The translations under genes and the position numbers were made by a program. Positions 16,683-24,361 of a stretch of DNA of 54,275 bases are shown one piece after another. Below the pieces are notes generated by a model, which saw only the letters and a program-made list of their open reading frames with translations, was not told where the DNA came from and did not search any database. Each line of letters begins with the position of its first letter. Position 1 is the first letter of the stretch. Source of the DNA: Sphaerisporangium melleum (GTDB taxonomy: Bacteria; Actinomycetota; Actinomycetes; Streptosporangiales; Streptosporangiaceae); assembly GCF_014646695.1 (NCBI RefSeq), contig NZ_BMNT01000019.1, positions 119,013 to 173,287 on the forward strand, written 5' to 3'.

Positions 16683-17147
16683 ATGGCGACGAAGAGTTTC
16701 CCGTACAGTGCTTTCCTGCGCGGGCCCTCGCAGGTGCTGCCCTCTCTCGACGACGCGGATGTGATCCTGGAGCGGCGGGACGACGAGAACCTCATCCTGA
16801 TGCGCGCCGAACGCTTCGAGGCGAGCGTCGCCACCCTGCGCATCGCCGCGCGCGCCCTCGCCATCCTCGCGCGCCGCAACAGCGGCCTCGCCGAGGATGT
16901 GCTGCGCGAGGAACTGCCATGGACGACCTGGCTGCCCGAGACCGAACGTCACGCCTGCGTGAGAGAACTGCTCGACCATCTGATCGCCGGCGCCGACACG
17001 GGCGAACTCGTCCCGTTCAGCCGCGCGCTTACCTCCTGGCGGTCCACCGCGATCGCCTGGAGCGATCCGCGCCTCGCTCACGAGCTCCAAGGCCCGTTCC
17101 CCGGCGACGGCGGCGAGGCCCTCCGTCCTGCGGCTCCCGCGGAATGA
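16683..17147 (+). CDS. Small Phd/YefM antitoxin-like protein
   Basis: A cytoplasmic protein of 154 aa. The first 50 residues (MATKSFPYSAFLRGPSQVLP, then DDADVILERRDDENLILMRAER) resemble Phd/YefM-type antitoxin N-terminal domains found widely in Streptomyces and relatives as prevent-host-death proteins. The rest is helical and variable. I chose the ATG at 16683 over one three codons earlier because the family begins here. No toxin gene adjoins it, so if the domain call is right it is orphan or has become a regulator. It may be incidental to the antibiotic cluster. Moderate confidence in family, low in function. Confidence 0.65.
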   Translation: MATKSFPYSAFLRGPSQVLPSLDDADVILERRDDENLILMRAERFEASVATLRIAARALAILARRNSGLAEDVLREELPWTTWLPETERHACVRELLDHLIAGADTGELVPFSRALTSWRSTAIAWSDPRLAHELQGPFPGDGGEALRPAAPAE

Positions 17148-17255
17148 CCCGGCGAGGAGACGAGGTGCCCACATGGAATCGCCGCGGCGGGCCGGTGGCG
17201 CGCCGCGGCGAAACGCGGGTTCGTGCGAGCCCGCCAGGCAGGGCGGGTGGGTCAG

Positions 17256-17585
17256 TCAGCCGAGCAGCGGACGCACCTCGATGCCACCGCGCCAGGTGCC
17301 GGGGCTGAGCTTGGCGATCTCCACGGCGTGGTCGATGTCCCGGGCCTCGATCACGGTGAAGCCGCCGAGCACCTCCTTGGCGTCGATGAACGCACCGTCG
17401 GTGACGCCGTCGCTGCGGACGGACTTGGCGGTGGTGCTGGGGTGGAGGGCGTACCCGGCGACGATGCTGCCGCCGAGCTCCTCGATCTTGCCGGCGTACT
17501 CGCCGTGCGCCTCCAGCTCCTCGGCCGGCGCCTCCGTCCAGTCGGCCGGGGCGGGGGCGTAGAGCAGAACCGCGAACTGAGCCAT
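17256..17585 (-). CDS. YCII-related (DGPF domain) protein
   Basis: A small soluble protein of 109 aa with the YCII/DGPF ferredoxin-like fold: MAQFAVLLYAPAP at the start, a central EYAGKIEELGGSIVAGYAL, FIDAKEVLGGFTVIEARDIDHAVEIA and a final WRGGIEVRPLLG. These match the usual single-domain family. The ATG at 17585 has AAGGAG 8 nt upstream; an earlier in-frame ATG at 17618 does not. Family members have been linked to lyase-like or regulatory functions and often sit beside ECF sigma factors, but no sigma factor is present here. It lies 191 bp beyond the exporter start region on the same strand and may be cotranscribed. Function unknown. Confidence 0.85.
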   Translation of the reverse strand: MAQFAVLLYAPAPADWTEAPAEELEAHGEYAGKIEELGGSIVAGYALHPSTTAKSVRSDGVTDGAFIDAKEVLGGFTVIEARDIDHAVEIAKLSPGTWRGGIEVRPLLG

Positions 17586-17776
17586 GTCAGGCTCTCCTTT
17601 CATCGTTGTCAATTCCATTTACCGCGAACCGGCCACCAGGCCGCCGGGTTTGTTTTCCCGGGCAATGCTACGGACCGATTCATTTGCCCGTCCCGATATC
17701 GGGGTATTCGGTGGACGAATAGGGGTGCGGTCGGGGTGGACCGCCGGGGCCGCGGCGGTCCCGGCGATCCGCTCCG

Positions 17777-19408
17777 CTAGGCGTCCGCGCGGCCCACCGC
17801 CACCTCGTCGCGCACGGCCTCGGTGGCCGCATGCGGCTGGACGTCCGCCTCCGGCTGGGCGCCGCCCGCCTCGCCGCCCTCCGGGGCGGCCGGGGGCTGC
17901 CCGAAGGCGGGCAGGTCCTTCAGCACGACCGCGTTGAGGACGGCGATGCCGAGGACGACCAGCGCGCTGATGGCCGCGACCACGTGCAGACCGCTGGTGA
18001 ACGCCTCCCGGGCGGGAGCCAGGAGCGTGCCGGCGATCTGCTCCGGCAGCCCGCCGGCCGCGGCCGAGGCGCCGGCGATGCTCTCGCGCGCGGCGCCCGC
18101 CGCGGCCTCGGGCACGCCGGCCGGGATGGCGTCGGCCACCTGGGTCCGGTAGACCAGGGTGCCGATGGTGCCGACCGTGGCGATGCCGAGCGCGTAGCCG
18201 AGCTCGTTGGAGATCTGGGCCAGCGACGAGGCCGTGCCGGCCTTCTCCGGCGGGACCGAGCCGACGACCAGGCCCATGCCGATCGTGAGCAGCGGGCCGC
18301 CGCCGAGGCACCAGATGGCGTACCCGATGATCAGGCCCGGCACCGAGTCGACGAACGCGAGCACGGTCAGGCCCGCGGCCACCAGGACCAGTCCGCCGCC
18401 GATGAGGTGGGCCGGCTTGATCTTGCCGCCGAGCTGCGGCCCGACGGTGACGCTGACGATGCCGAGCACCAGGCCGGGCACCAGGCCGAGTCCCGCCTGC
18501 AGCGGGGTCAGCCCCGCCACCGACTGGAAGTACTGCGTGATGAACAGCATCGTGGTGCCGGTGAGCCCGCTGTAGAGGAGCATGCTGCTCAGCTCGGCGT
18601 TGAACATCTTGTTGCCGAACAGGCGCAGGTCGAGCAGCGGGTCGGCCAGGGTGCGCTGGCGGCGCAGGAACACCGCCGCCATGACCAGGCCGATCACCAC
18701 GGCGACGACCGGGCCGGCCTGCCAGCCGAGCCGGGCGAGCTCCTTGATGCCGTAGATGACCGGCAGGATCGCGGCCAGGGACAGCGCGACGCTGAGCAGG
18801 TCGATCTTCCCGGACTGGGGGCTGCGGTACTCGGGCAGCAGGAAGGGGCCCGCCACGAGCAGCAGCACCATCGGCGGGACGCCCAGCAGGAACACCGAGC
18901 CCCACCAGAAGTACTCGAGCAGCACGCCCCCGACCAGCGGGCCGATGATCGCGCCGATGGAGAACGATCCGGCCCAGATGCCGATGGCGCTCGCGCGCTG
19001 CTTGTCGTCGCGGAACATGTTGCTGATCAGGGACAGCGTGGACGGGCCGAGCGTGGCGCCGGCGATGCCGAGCACGGCCCGGGCGAGGATCAGCGTGATG
19101 GCGCTGGTCGAGTAGGCCGCCACGATCGAGGCGACGCCGAACGCCGCGGCGCCGATCAGGAGCAGCTTGCGGCGGCCGATGCGGTCGCCCAGGTTGCCCA
19201 TGGTGATGAGGAAGCCGGCGACCATGAACCCGTAGATGTCCACGATCCACAGCTGCTGGGTGCTGTTCGCGCCGAGCTTCGCACTGAGCTCGGGCAGTGC
19301 GAGGAGCACCACGAAGATGTCCAGGGCGACGATGAGGGCGGGAAGGCACACGACGGCCAGGCCCACCCACTCACGTCGTCCGGCCTTCAGCCGCACGTCG
19401 TCGGTCAC
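17777..19408 (-). CDS. DHA2-family MFS drug exporter, copy 1
   Basis: A 14-helix proton-driven efflux permease of 543 aa in the cytoplasmic membrane. Diagnostic segments are WVGLAVVCLPALIVALDIFVV (helix 1), LWIVDIYGFMVAGFLITMG, the A-motif-like GDRIGRRKLLLIGAAAFGV and the C-motif region VLGIAGATLGPSTLSLI. The tail is acidic and Pro-rich. It resembles EmrB/QacA-type pumps of antibiotic clusters. The ATG at 19408 has AGAGGAC just upstream. It shares roughly half its residues with the exporter at 42919-44526, and the fragment at 46753-46975 derives from the same family. Export of the enediyne, hence part of self-resistance, is likely. Confidence 0.93.
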   Translation of the reverse strand: MTDDVRLKAGRREWVGLAVVCLPALIVALDIFVVLLALPELSAKLGANSTQQLWIVDIYGFMVAGFLITMGNLGDRIGRRKLLLIGAAAFGVASIVAAYSTSAITLILARAVLGIAGATLGPSTLSLISNMFRDDKQRASAIGIWAGSFSIGAIIGPLVGGVLLEYFWWGSVFLLGVPPMVLLLVAGPFLLPEYRSPQSGKIDLLSVALSLAAILPVIYGIKELARLGWQAGPVVAVVIGLVMAAVFLRRQRTLADPLLDLRLFGNKMFNAELSSMLLYSGLTGTTMLFITQYFQSVAGLTPLQAGLGLVPGLVLGIVSVTVGPQLGGKIKPAHLIGGGLVLVAAGLTVLAFVDSVPGLIIGYAIWCLGGGPLLTIGMGLVVGSVPPEKAGTASSLAQISNELGYALGIATVGTIGTLVYRTQVADAIPAGVPEAAAGAARESIAGASAAAGGLPEQIAGTLLAPAREAFTSGLHVVAAISALVVLGIAVLNAVVLKDLPAFGQPPAAPEGGEAGGAQPEADVQPHAATEAVRDEVAVGRADA

Positions 19409-19875
19409 ATTCTTGTCCTCTCTTCGTCGGCCGACACCGCCGGGGGTGGCCGATTTGAGTTGGGTGGTGCGTTTCGAAGGGATGCGCTCGATATCAGGCC
19501 GGTTCTCCGGACTCCATGGGACAGGGGCGACCGGCCACGGGTTTTTCCGGCAGCGGCGCCCCTTTCTCAGGATCCGACATCGGGCTGATCACACCGGCGG
19601 CGCCTGCGGGGTGGCCGGAACCCGGACGAACGGAGCGCCCAGGGAACGCCACCAGAGGACGCGGCGGGAGACCGAGCGACATTCCCGCACACCCCACCTC
19701 GCGAGAAGAGAGAAAGCGGGGACATGAACGGGCCGCGCCGACGGCCCGGAAATTCGGCCGGTACGCGATGAGGGCATGGTCATCGCATCCGGCCGACGTA
19801 CGTTACTCCGGACCTGGCCGGCAGGGCACGCCACACGACGAAACTTCGCGGGTAAAGCCGAGTCAAGTCGTCCTG

Positions 19876-19965
19876 TCATGCCGGTCGGCACACTCCTTCC
19901 TGCTGACGGTGGCCAGCCTGCGGCCATCCGCCGATGCTCTCCCCCAGCATTGTCTCGTCAGCCAT
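19876..19965 (-). other. Possible 29-codon ORF with motif shared near 47.1 kb
   Basis: It reads MADETMLGESIGGWPQAG and ends RPA, 48 bp downstream of prephenate dehydrogenase on the same strand. The ribosome site would be GGAAGAAG, rather far upstream (about 10 nt). The bases around its start match a decayed copy near 47.05-47.12 kb. Changes in the frame WKKYGR versus WKKCGR are partly synonymous, hinting at past coding. No known family; it may be only a conserved control region. Confidence 0.2.
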
Positions 19966-19982
19966 GCGGCCGTACTTCTTCC
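19962..19982 (-). promoter_or_regulatory. Recurrent GAAGTACGGCCGCATGG motif, copy A
   Basis: On the minus strand, GGAAGAAGTACGGCCGCATGG lies about 550 bp upstream of exporter 1. Related copies occur at 47084-47101, 44878-44894 and 40709-40724, all on the same strand and upstream of exporter genes or the PKS operon. The core TACGGCCGCA is close to palindromic. Confidence 0.35.
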
Positions 19983-20013
19983 AGATTGCTCTGTACGCGG
20001 GCGTCGCCGGCGG

Positions 20014-20964
20014 TCAGGCGACGACGGCGAGCGGGCGCCCGGCGGGAGCGTCCGGCCCGGCCCCGGCGATGTTCGCCCTGCCGAGGTTGCCTCTGGTGAG
20101 CAGGCCGGCGAGCACCTCCGCGGCGGCGGGGCCGCCGTCACGTAACGCGGCGGCCACCTCGGCCAGGTCGCGTGCCACCGCCTCCAGCACGGCGGCGACC
20201 GGCTCGGCGTTCTGCCGAAGGATGTCGCACCACAGACCGGGGTCCCCCGCGGCGATGCGGGTGGTGTCCCGCAGCCCCGGGCCGACCATGGACAGCATCG
20301 CCGCGCCGGCCCCGGCGAAGTGGGCCGCGAGCGCCGCCGACACCACGTGGGGGGCGTGCGAGGACGCGGCGACCACCTCGTCGTGCTGGCCGGGGTCCAG
20401 TACGTTGACCCGCGCCCCGCACATCTCGACCAGCCGGGTGACCAGCGCGACCGTCTCCCGTGGCGTCCCGGCCCTCGGGCACAGCGCCCATGGGCGTCCG
20501 GCGAAGAGCTCTTTCTGGGCGGCGGCCGGGCCGGACGTCTCGCGTCCGGCCATCGGGTGCCCGGGGACGTAGGTCGAGAAGTCGCATCCCGCCCGCTCCG
20601 CGCCGGCCACGACGCCCGCCTTGGTGCTGGCCACGTCGGTGTAGGCGGCGCCGAGCCCGCGGGCCTGGGCGTCGCGCAGCACGGCGGCGATGGTGGAGGG
20701 CGGGGTGGCGACCACCACCACGTCGGCCGCCGGGGTGGCGGGCGACAGCGGCACGCCCGCGCCCATGCGCACCGCCTGCGCCAGCGAGATCTCGTCCCGG
20801 TCGGTCAGAGCGACCTGGACGCCGGCCTGCCGCAGGCCGAGGGCGATCGAGGTGCCGATCACACCGGTGCCGATCACCGTGACGCGGCGGATCTTCGGCG
20901 AGCGCGGCACGCCGATCGCCGTGACGTGCGTGGTCGAGGCGTCCGCGGCCATCATGCTCACCAT
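20014..20964 (-). CDS. tyrA: Prephenate dehydrogenase (TyrA family)
   Basis: A soluble NAD(P)-dependent dehydrogenase of 316 aa that converts prephenate, or arogenate, toward tyrosine. The Rossmann motif GTGVIGTSIALGLRQAG is at 32-48, the VASTK segment holds Ser113 and the catalytic His136 is in YVPGHPMAGRETSG. The C-terminal helical dimer domain has SSHAPHVVSAALA and RDTTRIAAGDPGLW. The ATG at 20964 has GGGAG 7 nt upstream; the open frame continues to 21315 but that part reads as random high-GC sequence. There is no ACT domain, so tyrosine feedback control is probably missing, as fits a pathway-specific copy raising tyrosine supply. Housekeeping function cannot be excluded. Confidence 0.92.
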   Translation of the reverse strand: MVSMMAADASTTHVTAIGVPRSPKIRRVTVIGTGVIGTSIALGLRQAGVQVALTDRDEISLAQAVRMGAGVPLSPATPAADVVVVATPPSTIAAVLRDAQARGLGAAYTDVASTKAGVVAGAERAGCDFSTYVPGHPMAGRETSGPAAAQKELFAGRPWALCPRAGTPRETVALVTRLVEMCGARVNVLDPGQHDEVVAASSHAPHVVSAALAAHFAGAGAAMLSMVGPGLRDTTRIAAGDPGLWCDILRQNAEPVAAVLEAVARDLAEVAAALRDGGPAAAEVLAGLLTRGNLGRANIAGAGPDAPAGRPLAVVA

Positions 20965-21412
20965 GGCGGTGCTCCCTTTCTTCGCTGCTTCGCCGTCCGT
21001 GGCGGATCCGGCGGTTTCTCCGGTCGCCGTCCGGTGCTTTTCCCGGCGGTTCTCCGGTACCGGATTCTCCGTGCGGCGGTATTCGGATTCACCGCCGCGC
21101 ACATCACCTACTGTGCGGCATTCCGCGCGCCGGGAAGGTGGCCGGAGCAGGCAGCAAACTGCGGACGGGCATCCGTTTCCTGCCATCGAACGGCTGGACA
21201 CGCGAGACCGGGGCCGCGGTGGTTCACCACGCCCGCCCGCACCCTGAGCGATTCGCGGTGCCGGGCGCCTGCCGGAAGCGGGTCGTTGACGGCCTCGGCG
21301 GTTTTCTGCTGGCATTGACTCGATTCACGCAAGGTGCGGGGAGCCGGCCGGGAATGACGGCCGCCGAACGCGTGCACCCGTCATCCACTCCGCGAGGACG
21401 AAGAGCAGCCCC

Positions 21413-22213
21413 ATGACAGACGAACGGCCGTTACCGCAGATCGACACCACGACCCCGCATTCGGCGCGGGTGTGGAACTACTGGCTGGGCGGGAAGGACA
21501 ACTATCCGATCGACCGGGAGGTCGGCGACCAGGTCCGCCAGGTGTACCCGGGGATCGTGGACGTGGCCCGCCAGTCGCGGGCCTTCCTGGGGAGGGCGGT
21601 GCGCCATCTGGTGGGTGAGGCCGGCGTCACGCAGTTCCTCGACATCGGCACCGGCCTGCCGACCGGCGACAACACCCACGAGGTCGCCCAGCGGGTCGAC
21701 CCCGCCTGCCGCATCGTGTACGTGGACAACGACCCGCTGGTGCTGGTGCACGCCCAGGCGCTGCTGACCAGCACGCCGGAGGGGGTGTGCGACTACGTCG
21801 ACGCCGACGTGCGCGAGCCGGAGTACATCCTGGAGCGGGCGGCCCGCACCCTGGACTTCGAGCGTCCGGTGGCGCTGATGATGCTCGGCATCCTCGGCAA
21901 CGTGTGGGACGACGCCGAGGCGATGGACATCTGCGAGCGGCTGGTGAAGGGGCTCGCACCGGGCAGTTACGTCGTCATCGAGGACGGCACCGACGCGGTG
22001 GACCCCGAGGCCGCCGCGCAAGCGGAGAAGACCCGCGCCGAGGCGGGCGACCCGTACAAGTTGCGCACCGCGGACAAGCTCGCCGCGTTCTTCACCGGCC
22101 TGCGGTTGCTGGAGCCGGGCGTGGTGTCGGTGACGCACTGGCGCCCGGAGACCGGGCCGTGGAATCCGGCCGACGAGGTCACCGCCTTCTGCGGCGTCGC
22201 GGTGAAGCCCTGA
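21413..22213 (+). CDS. S-adenosylmethionine-dependent methyltransferase, DUF574 family
   Basis: A soluble protein of 266 aa of the actinobacterial DUF574/PF04672 methyltransferase group. The signature ARVWNYWLGGKDNYPIDRE is at residues 18-36, the SAM-binding strand is FLDIGTGLPT followed by RIVYVDNDPLVLVHA, and ALMMLGILGNVWDD and YVVIEDGTDAVDP follow. The ATG at 21413 lies just after GAGCAGCCCC. Codon 7 is TTA (21431-21433), a rare leucine codon read by the bldA tRNA, so expression may be tied to development. The family is large and mostly uncharacterised; a tailoring O- or N-methylation is possible. It is followed by a strong bidirectional hairpin. Confidence 0.9.
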   Translation: MTDERPLPQIDTTTPHSARVWNYWLGGKDNYPIDREVGDQVRQVYPGIVDVARQSRAFLGRAVRHLVGEAGVTQFLDIGTGLPTGDNTHEVAQRVDPACRIVYVDNDPLVLVHAQALLTSTPEGVCDYVDADVREPEYILERAARTLDFERPVALMMLGILGNVWDDAEAMDICERLVKGLAPGSYVVIEDGTDAVDPEAAAQAEKTRAEAGDPYKLRTADKLAAFFTGLRLLEPGVVSVTHWRPETGPWNPADEVTAFCGVAVKP

Positions 22214-22224
22214 CCACCGGCTGA

Positions 22225-22256
22225 AAGGGACCCTGCCCGATCGGGCGGGGTCCCTT
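22225..22256. terminator. Bidirectional terminator between convergent genes
   Basis: A long hairpin with AAGGGACCC and GGGTCCCTT arms encloses a second palindrome, GCCCGATCGGGC. It lies between the methyltransferase stop (22213) and the TIGR03084-like stop (22274) and can serve both strands. Confidence 0.85.
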
Positions 22257-22273
22257 CGGCCGCGGTGGCGGGG

Positions 22274-23077
22274 TCAGACGGTGGCGGGGGCGAACTGGCC
22301 GGGGCGGCGGCCGGCGCCGGCCGGGCCGCGGTAGCACTGGGCGATGTCCAGCCAATGGTCGGCCTCGGCGCCGACGGCGGTGACCGCCAGGTCGTCGCGG
22401 TGACGGCGCCGGGTGGCGAGCAGGCAGAAGTCCACGGCGGGACCGCTGATGCGCTGCTCGGCGTCCTCGGGCCCGAACGCCAGCAGCTCGCCGGACGGGA
22501 GGGTGAGCTCCCAGCGGAACTCGACGGGGGGCGGGGTGAGGCCGCGCGCCTGGTAGCCGAAGTCCTTGGTCAGGATCGCGAAGACCACCAGGTGCTTGAT
22601 CCGGTCGGTACGCTCCAGCTCGACCCCGAGCGCGTCGGCGATGTCCTGACCGTGCGCGAACTGCTCCATGATCCCGGCGCTGGCCAGGATGATCGGCGGC
22701 AGCGGGTTGACCAGCCAGGGGACCACCTGGCCGGCCGGCACGGCGGCCAGTGCGTCCACCACGAACGACCGCTCGGCGCGCCAGCGGGACAGCAGCACCT
22801 CGGGGGTGTCGCCGGCGTAGTCGGCGAGCGCGGCGTTGACGGCGCCGTCGAAGTTGTGCTGGGCGGAGGCGGTCACCGCCGTGAACTTCTCCGGGTCGGC
22901 GGCCGCGGTGCCGGCGATCCGGAAGATGAACGCCAGGTGGGCGATCTGGTCGTGGACCGTCCATCCCGGCGCGGGGGTGGGCAGGCTCCACTGCTCGGGG
23001 GTCAGTCCGGCGACCAGGTCGTCGAGCCGGTCACCTTCCGCGGACAGGTCTGCGAGCACGACATCCAGCTCGGACAC
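22274..23077 (-). CDS. TIGR03084-like protein (DinB/maleylpyruvate isomerase fold)
   Basis: A soluble protein of 267 aa with an N-terminal metal-binding DinB/MDMPI four-helix domain: LTPEQWSLPTPAPGWTVHDQIAHLAF and later GIMEQFAHGQDIADALG supply the His residues expected to hold a divalent metal. The C-terminal part (FRWELTLPSGELLAFG) is the small alpha/beta extension seen in the TIGR03084 group. Relatives use mycothiol, the actinobacterial thiol. I chose the GTG at 23077 (AAAGGA 6 nt upstream) over an ATG at 23092 that overlaps the ribosome site. A mycothiol-dependent isomerisation or detoxification of a reactive intermediate would fit an enediyne pathway, but the reaction is unknown. Confidence 0.85.
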   Translation of the reverse strand: MSELDVVLADLSAEGDRLDDLVAGLTPEQWSLPTPAPGWTVHDQIAHLAFIFRIAGTAAADPEKFTAVTASAQHNFDGAVNAALADYAGDTPEVLLSRWRAERSFVVDALAAVPAGQVVPWLVNPLPPIILASAGIMEQFAHGQDIADALGVELERTDRIKHLVVFAILTKDFGYQARGLTPPPVEFRWELTLPSGELLAFGPEDAEQRISGPAVDFCLLATRRRHRDDLAVTAVGAEADHWLDIAQCYRGPAGAGRRPGQFAPATV

Positions 23078-23110
23078 GTTCTTTCCTTTCACCGGGTCAT
23101 CTTGGTCAGG

Positions 23111-24232
23111 TCAGGTGGTCACTGCGTCGCGGGGCGGGTCGCCGGCCACCGCGCCGGCCGCGGCGGAGGGCGGCGGCGCGATGCGCAGCCGTCCGCCGAT
23201 GTGGCGGGCGGCGGTGAAGGCCGACCAGGAGGTCAGCTCGACCAGCGCCCGGTCACCGGGCGTCTCGGCGCGGAAGCCGGCGATGACCGAGGCGTCGACC
23301 TGGTAGGAGGCGAGCGCGGTCAGCAGCGCCAGCCGGCCGGCCGGGTGCAGCCCGGGCGGCAGCGCGGCGATCGCGTCGTTCACCCAGGCGCGGCTCGGAC
23401 CGCGCGGCGCGCCGTTCCAGCCGGCCAGTTCGGCGGCGACCAGCTCGCGGACCGGCTCGGGCACCGAGCGGCGCCCGGCCTGCTCGAAGGCCGCGGCGGC
23501 GCGGGAGAAGGCGCCGGCGACGAACGGGGCGCCGTCGGCCCACGCCAGGTCGGCGGCGGGCGGCGCGGGCGGCAGCAGCACCAGGGACGCGCCGGGCGCG
23601 GCGGCCCGGCGGGCGGCCGGGCGCATGACCAGGCCGAACAGCCGCATGGCCGTGCCGCGTGCCCGGGCGGGCAGCTGCGGCGGCAGCGGGGACTCGCCGA
23701 GGAAGACGTTCACCATGCGGTTGAGGTAGTGGAAGGTCACCGCGACGGCCGCCAGTTCCCTGGCCGCCTCGGGCGGCGCGTGCGGGTCGAGGGGCGCGGC
23801 CCCCGGAGCGTTCGAGGCGGCCCACGCGGCGACGCGGCGCAGCGCCGGGTCACCGATGGTCTCGATGTGATCGCCGTCGACGCGGCTCGCCGGGCGGCCG
23901 GGCGCCAGGCCGTCCATGGTGGCGCGGTGGACGTCCACGCAGTACGGGCAGGCGTTGCCGGCGGACACGGCGGTGGCGACCGCCTCCTTGACCGATCGGC
24001 CGACGGTCCCTGCGGCCAGCAGCGACTCGCGCAGCATCGCCCAGGCGGCGGCGAGCGGCTCGGGGGCTGGCGAGTGCAGGATGAGGGGCGGGGCGAGCAT
24101 GCCGAACTCCCGCTCGGCCTGGGCGTACACCCGGGCCACCAGCCCGTCGGCGTCCTTCGGCCGCACCGGCGTGACGTGCCCGATCTGCGCGAGCACGCCG
24201 GGCAGCATCACCCTGCTGAGCACCTTGCCCAT
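23111..24232 (-). CDS. AhpD/carboxymuconolactone decarboxylase-like protein
   Basis: A 373-aa protein built on an AhpD-like alpha-helical core. The redox motif CPYCVDVHRA places Cys95, Cys98 and His102 as in alkylhydroperoxidases. Unlike simple AhpD proteins it is about twice the usual length, with a second helical half (residues about 190-350) that lacks a CxxC. The ATG at 24232 has GGAGG 6 nt upstream. It lies 33 bp upstream of the TIGR03084-like gene, so the two are cotranscribed. Peroxide or radical detoxification, or an unusual decarboxylation or isomerisation, are both possible. Two other, shorter AhpD-like genes lie at 47.4 and 48.8 kb. Confidence 0.8.
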   Translation of the reverse strand: MGKVLSRVMLPGVLAQIGHVTPVRPKDADGLVARVYAQAEREFGMLAPPLILHSPAPEPLAAAWAMLRESLLAAGTVGRSVKEAVATAVSAGNACPYCVDVHRATMDGLAPGRPASRVDGDHIETIGDPALRRVAAWAASNAPGAAPLDPHAPPEAARELAAVAVTFHYLNRMVNVFLGESPLPPQLPARARGTAMRLFGLVMRPAARRAAAPGASLVLLPPAPPAADLAWADGAPFVAGAFSRAAAAFEQAGRRSVPEPVRELVAAELAGWNGAPRGPSRAWVNDAIAALPPGLHPAGRLALLTALASYQVDASVIAGFRAETPGDRALVELTSWSAFTAARHIGGRLRIAPPPSAAAGAVAGDPPRDAVTT

Positions 24233-24311
24233 CGTCTGCCTCCCTGTCGGGCCGTCTTCGCGCGCGGCGCGGCCCGGGCCGTCGTTCGTGGTCGCCTTCG
24301 CGGGTTCCCCG

Positions 24312-24355
24312 CCCGCCGGCCGCCTCCGTCGTGGACGGCGGAGGCGGCCGGCGGG
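24312..24355. terminator. Terminator hairpin after GMC oxidoreductase
   Basis: A 17-bp perfect stem (24312-24328 and 24339-24355) with a 10-nt loop lies immediately beyond the leftward stop at 24362. Confidence 0.8.
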
Positions 24356-24361
24356 GCGTGG

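Larger units (their letters stand above)
19409..20013. other. Long intergenic region upstream of exporter 1
   Basis: About 600 bp between prephenate dehydrogenase and the exporter, both leftward. It contains a short candidate ORF (19876-19965) and a motif (19962-19982) shared with other exporter-upstream regions. The longer ORFs on either strand are compositionally unconvincing. Confidence 0.4.

Noticed and set aside
19516-20145. Plus-strand ORF across the tyrA-exporter gap
   Set aside because: It overlaps the 3' end of tyrA antisense and has no codon bias or recognisable domain.
20965-21315. N-terminal extension of prephenate dehydrogenase
   Set aside because: The frame stays open but the residues look random, and a good ribosome site precedes the ATG at 20964.
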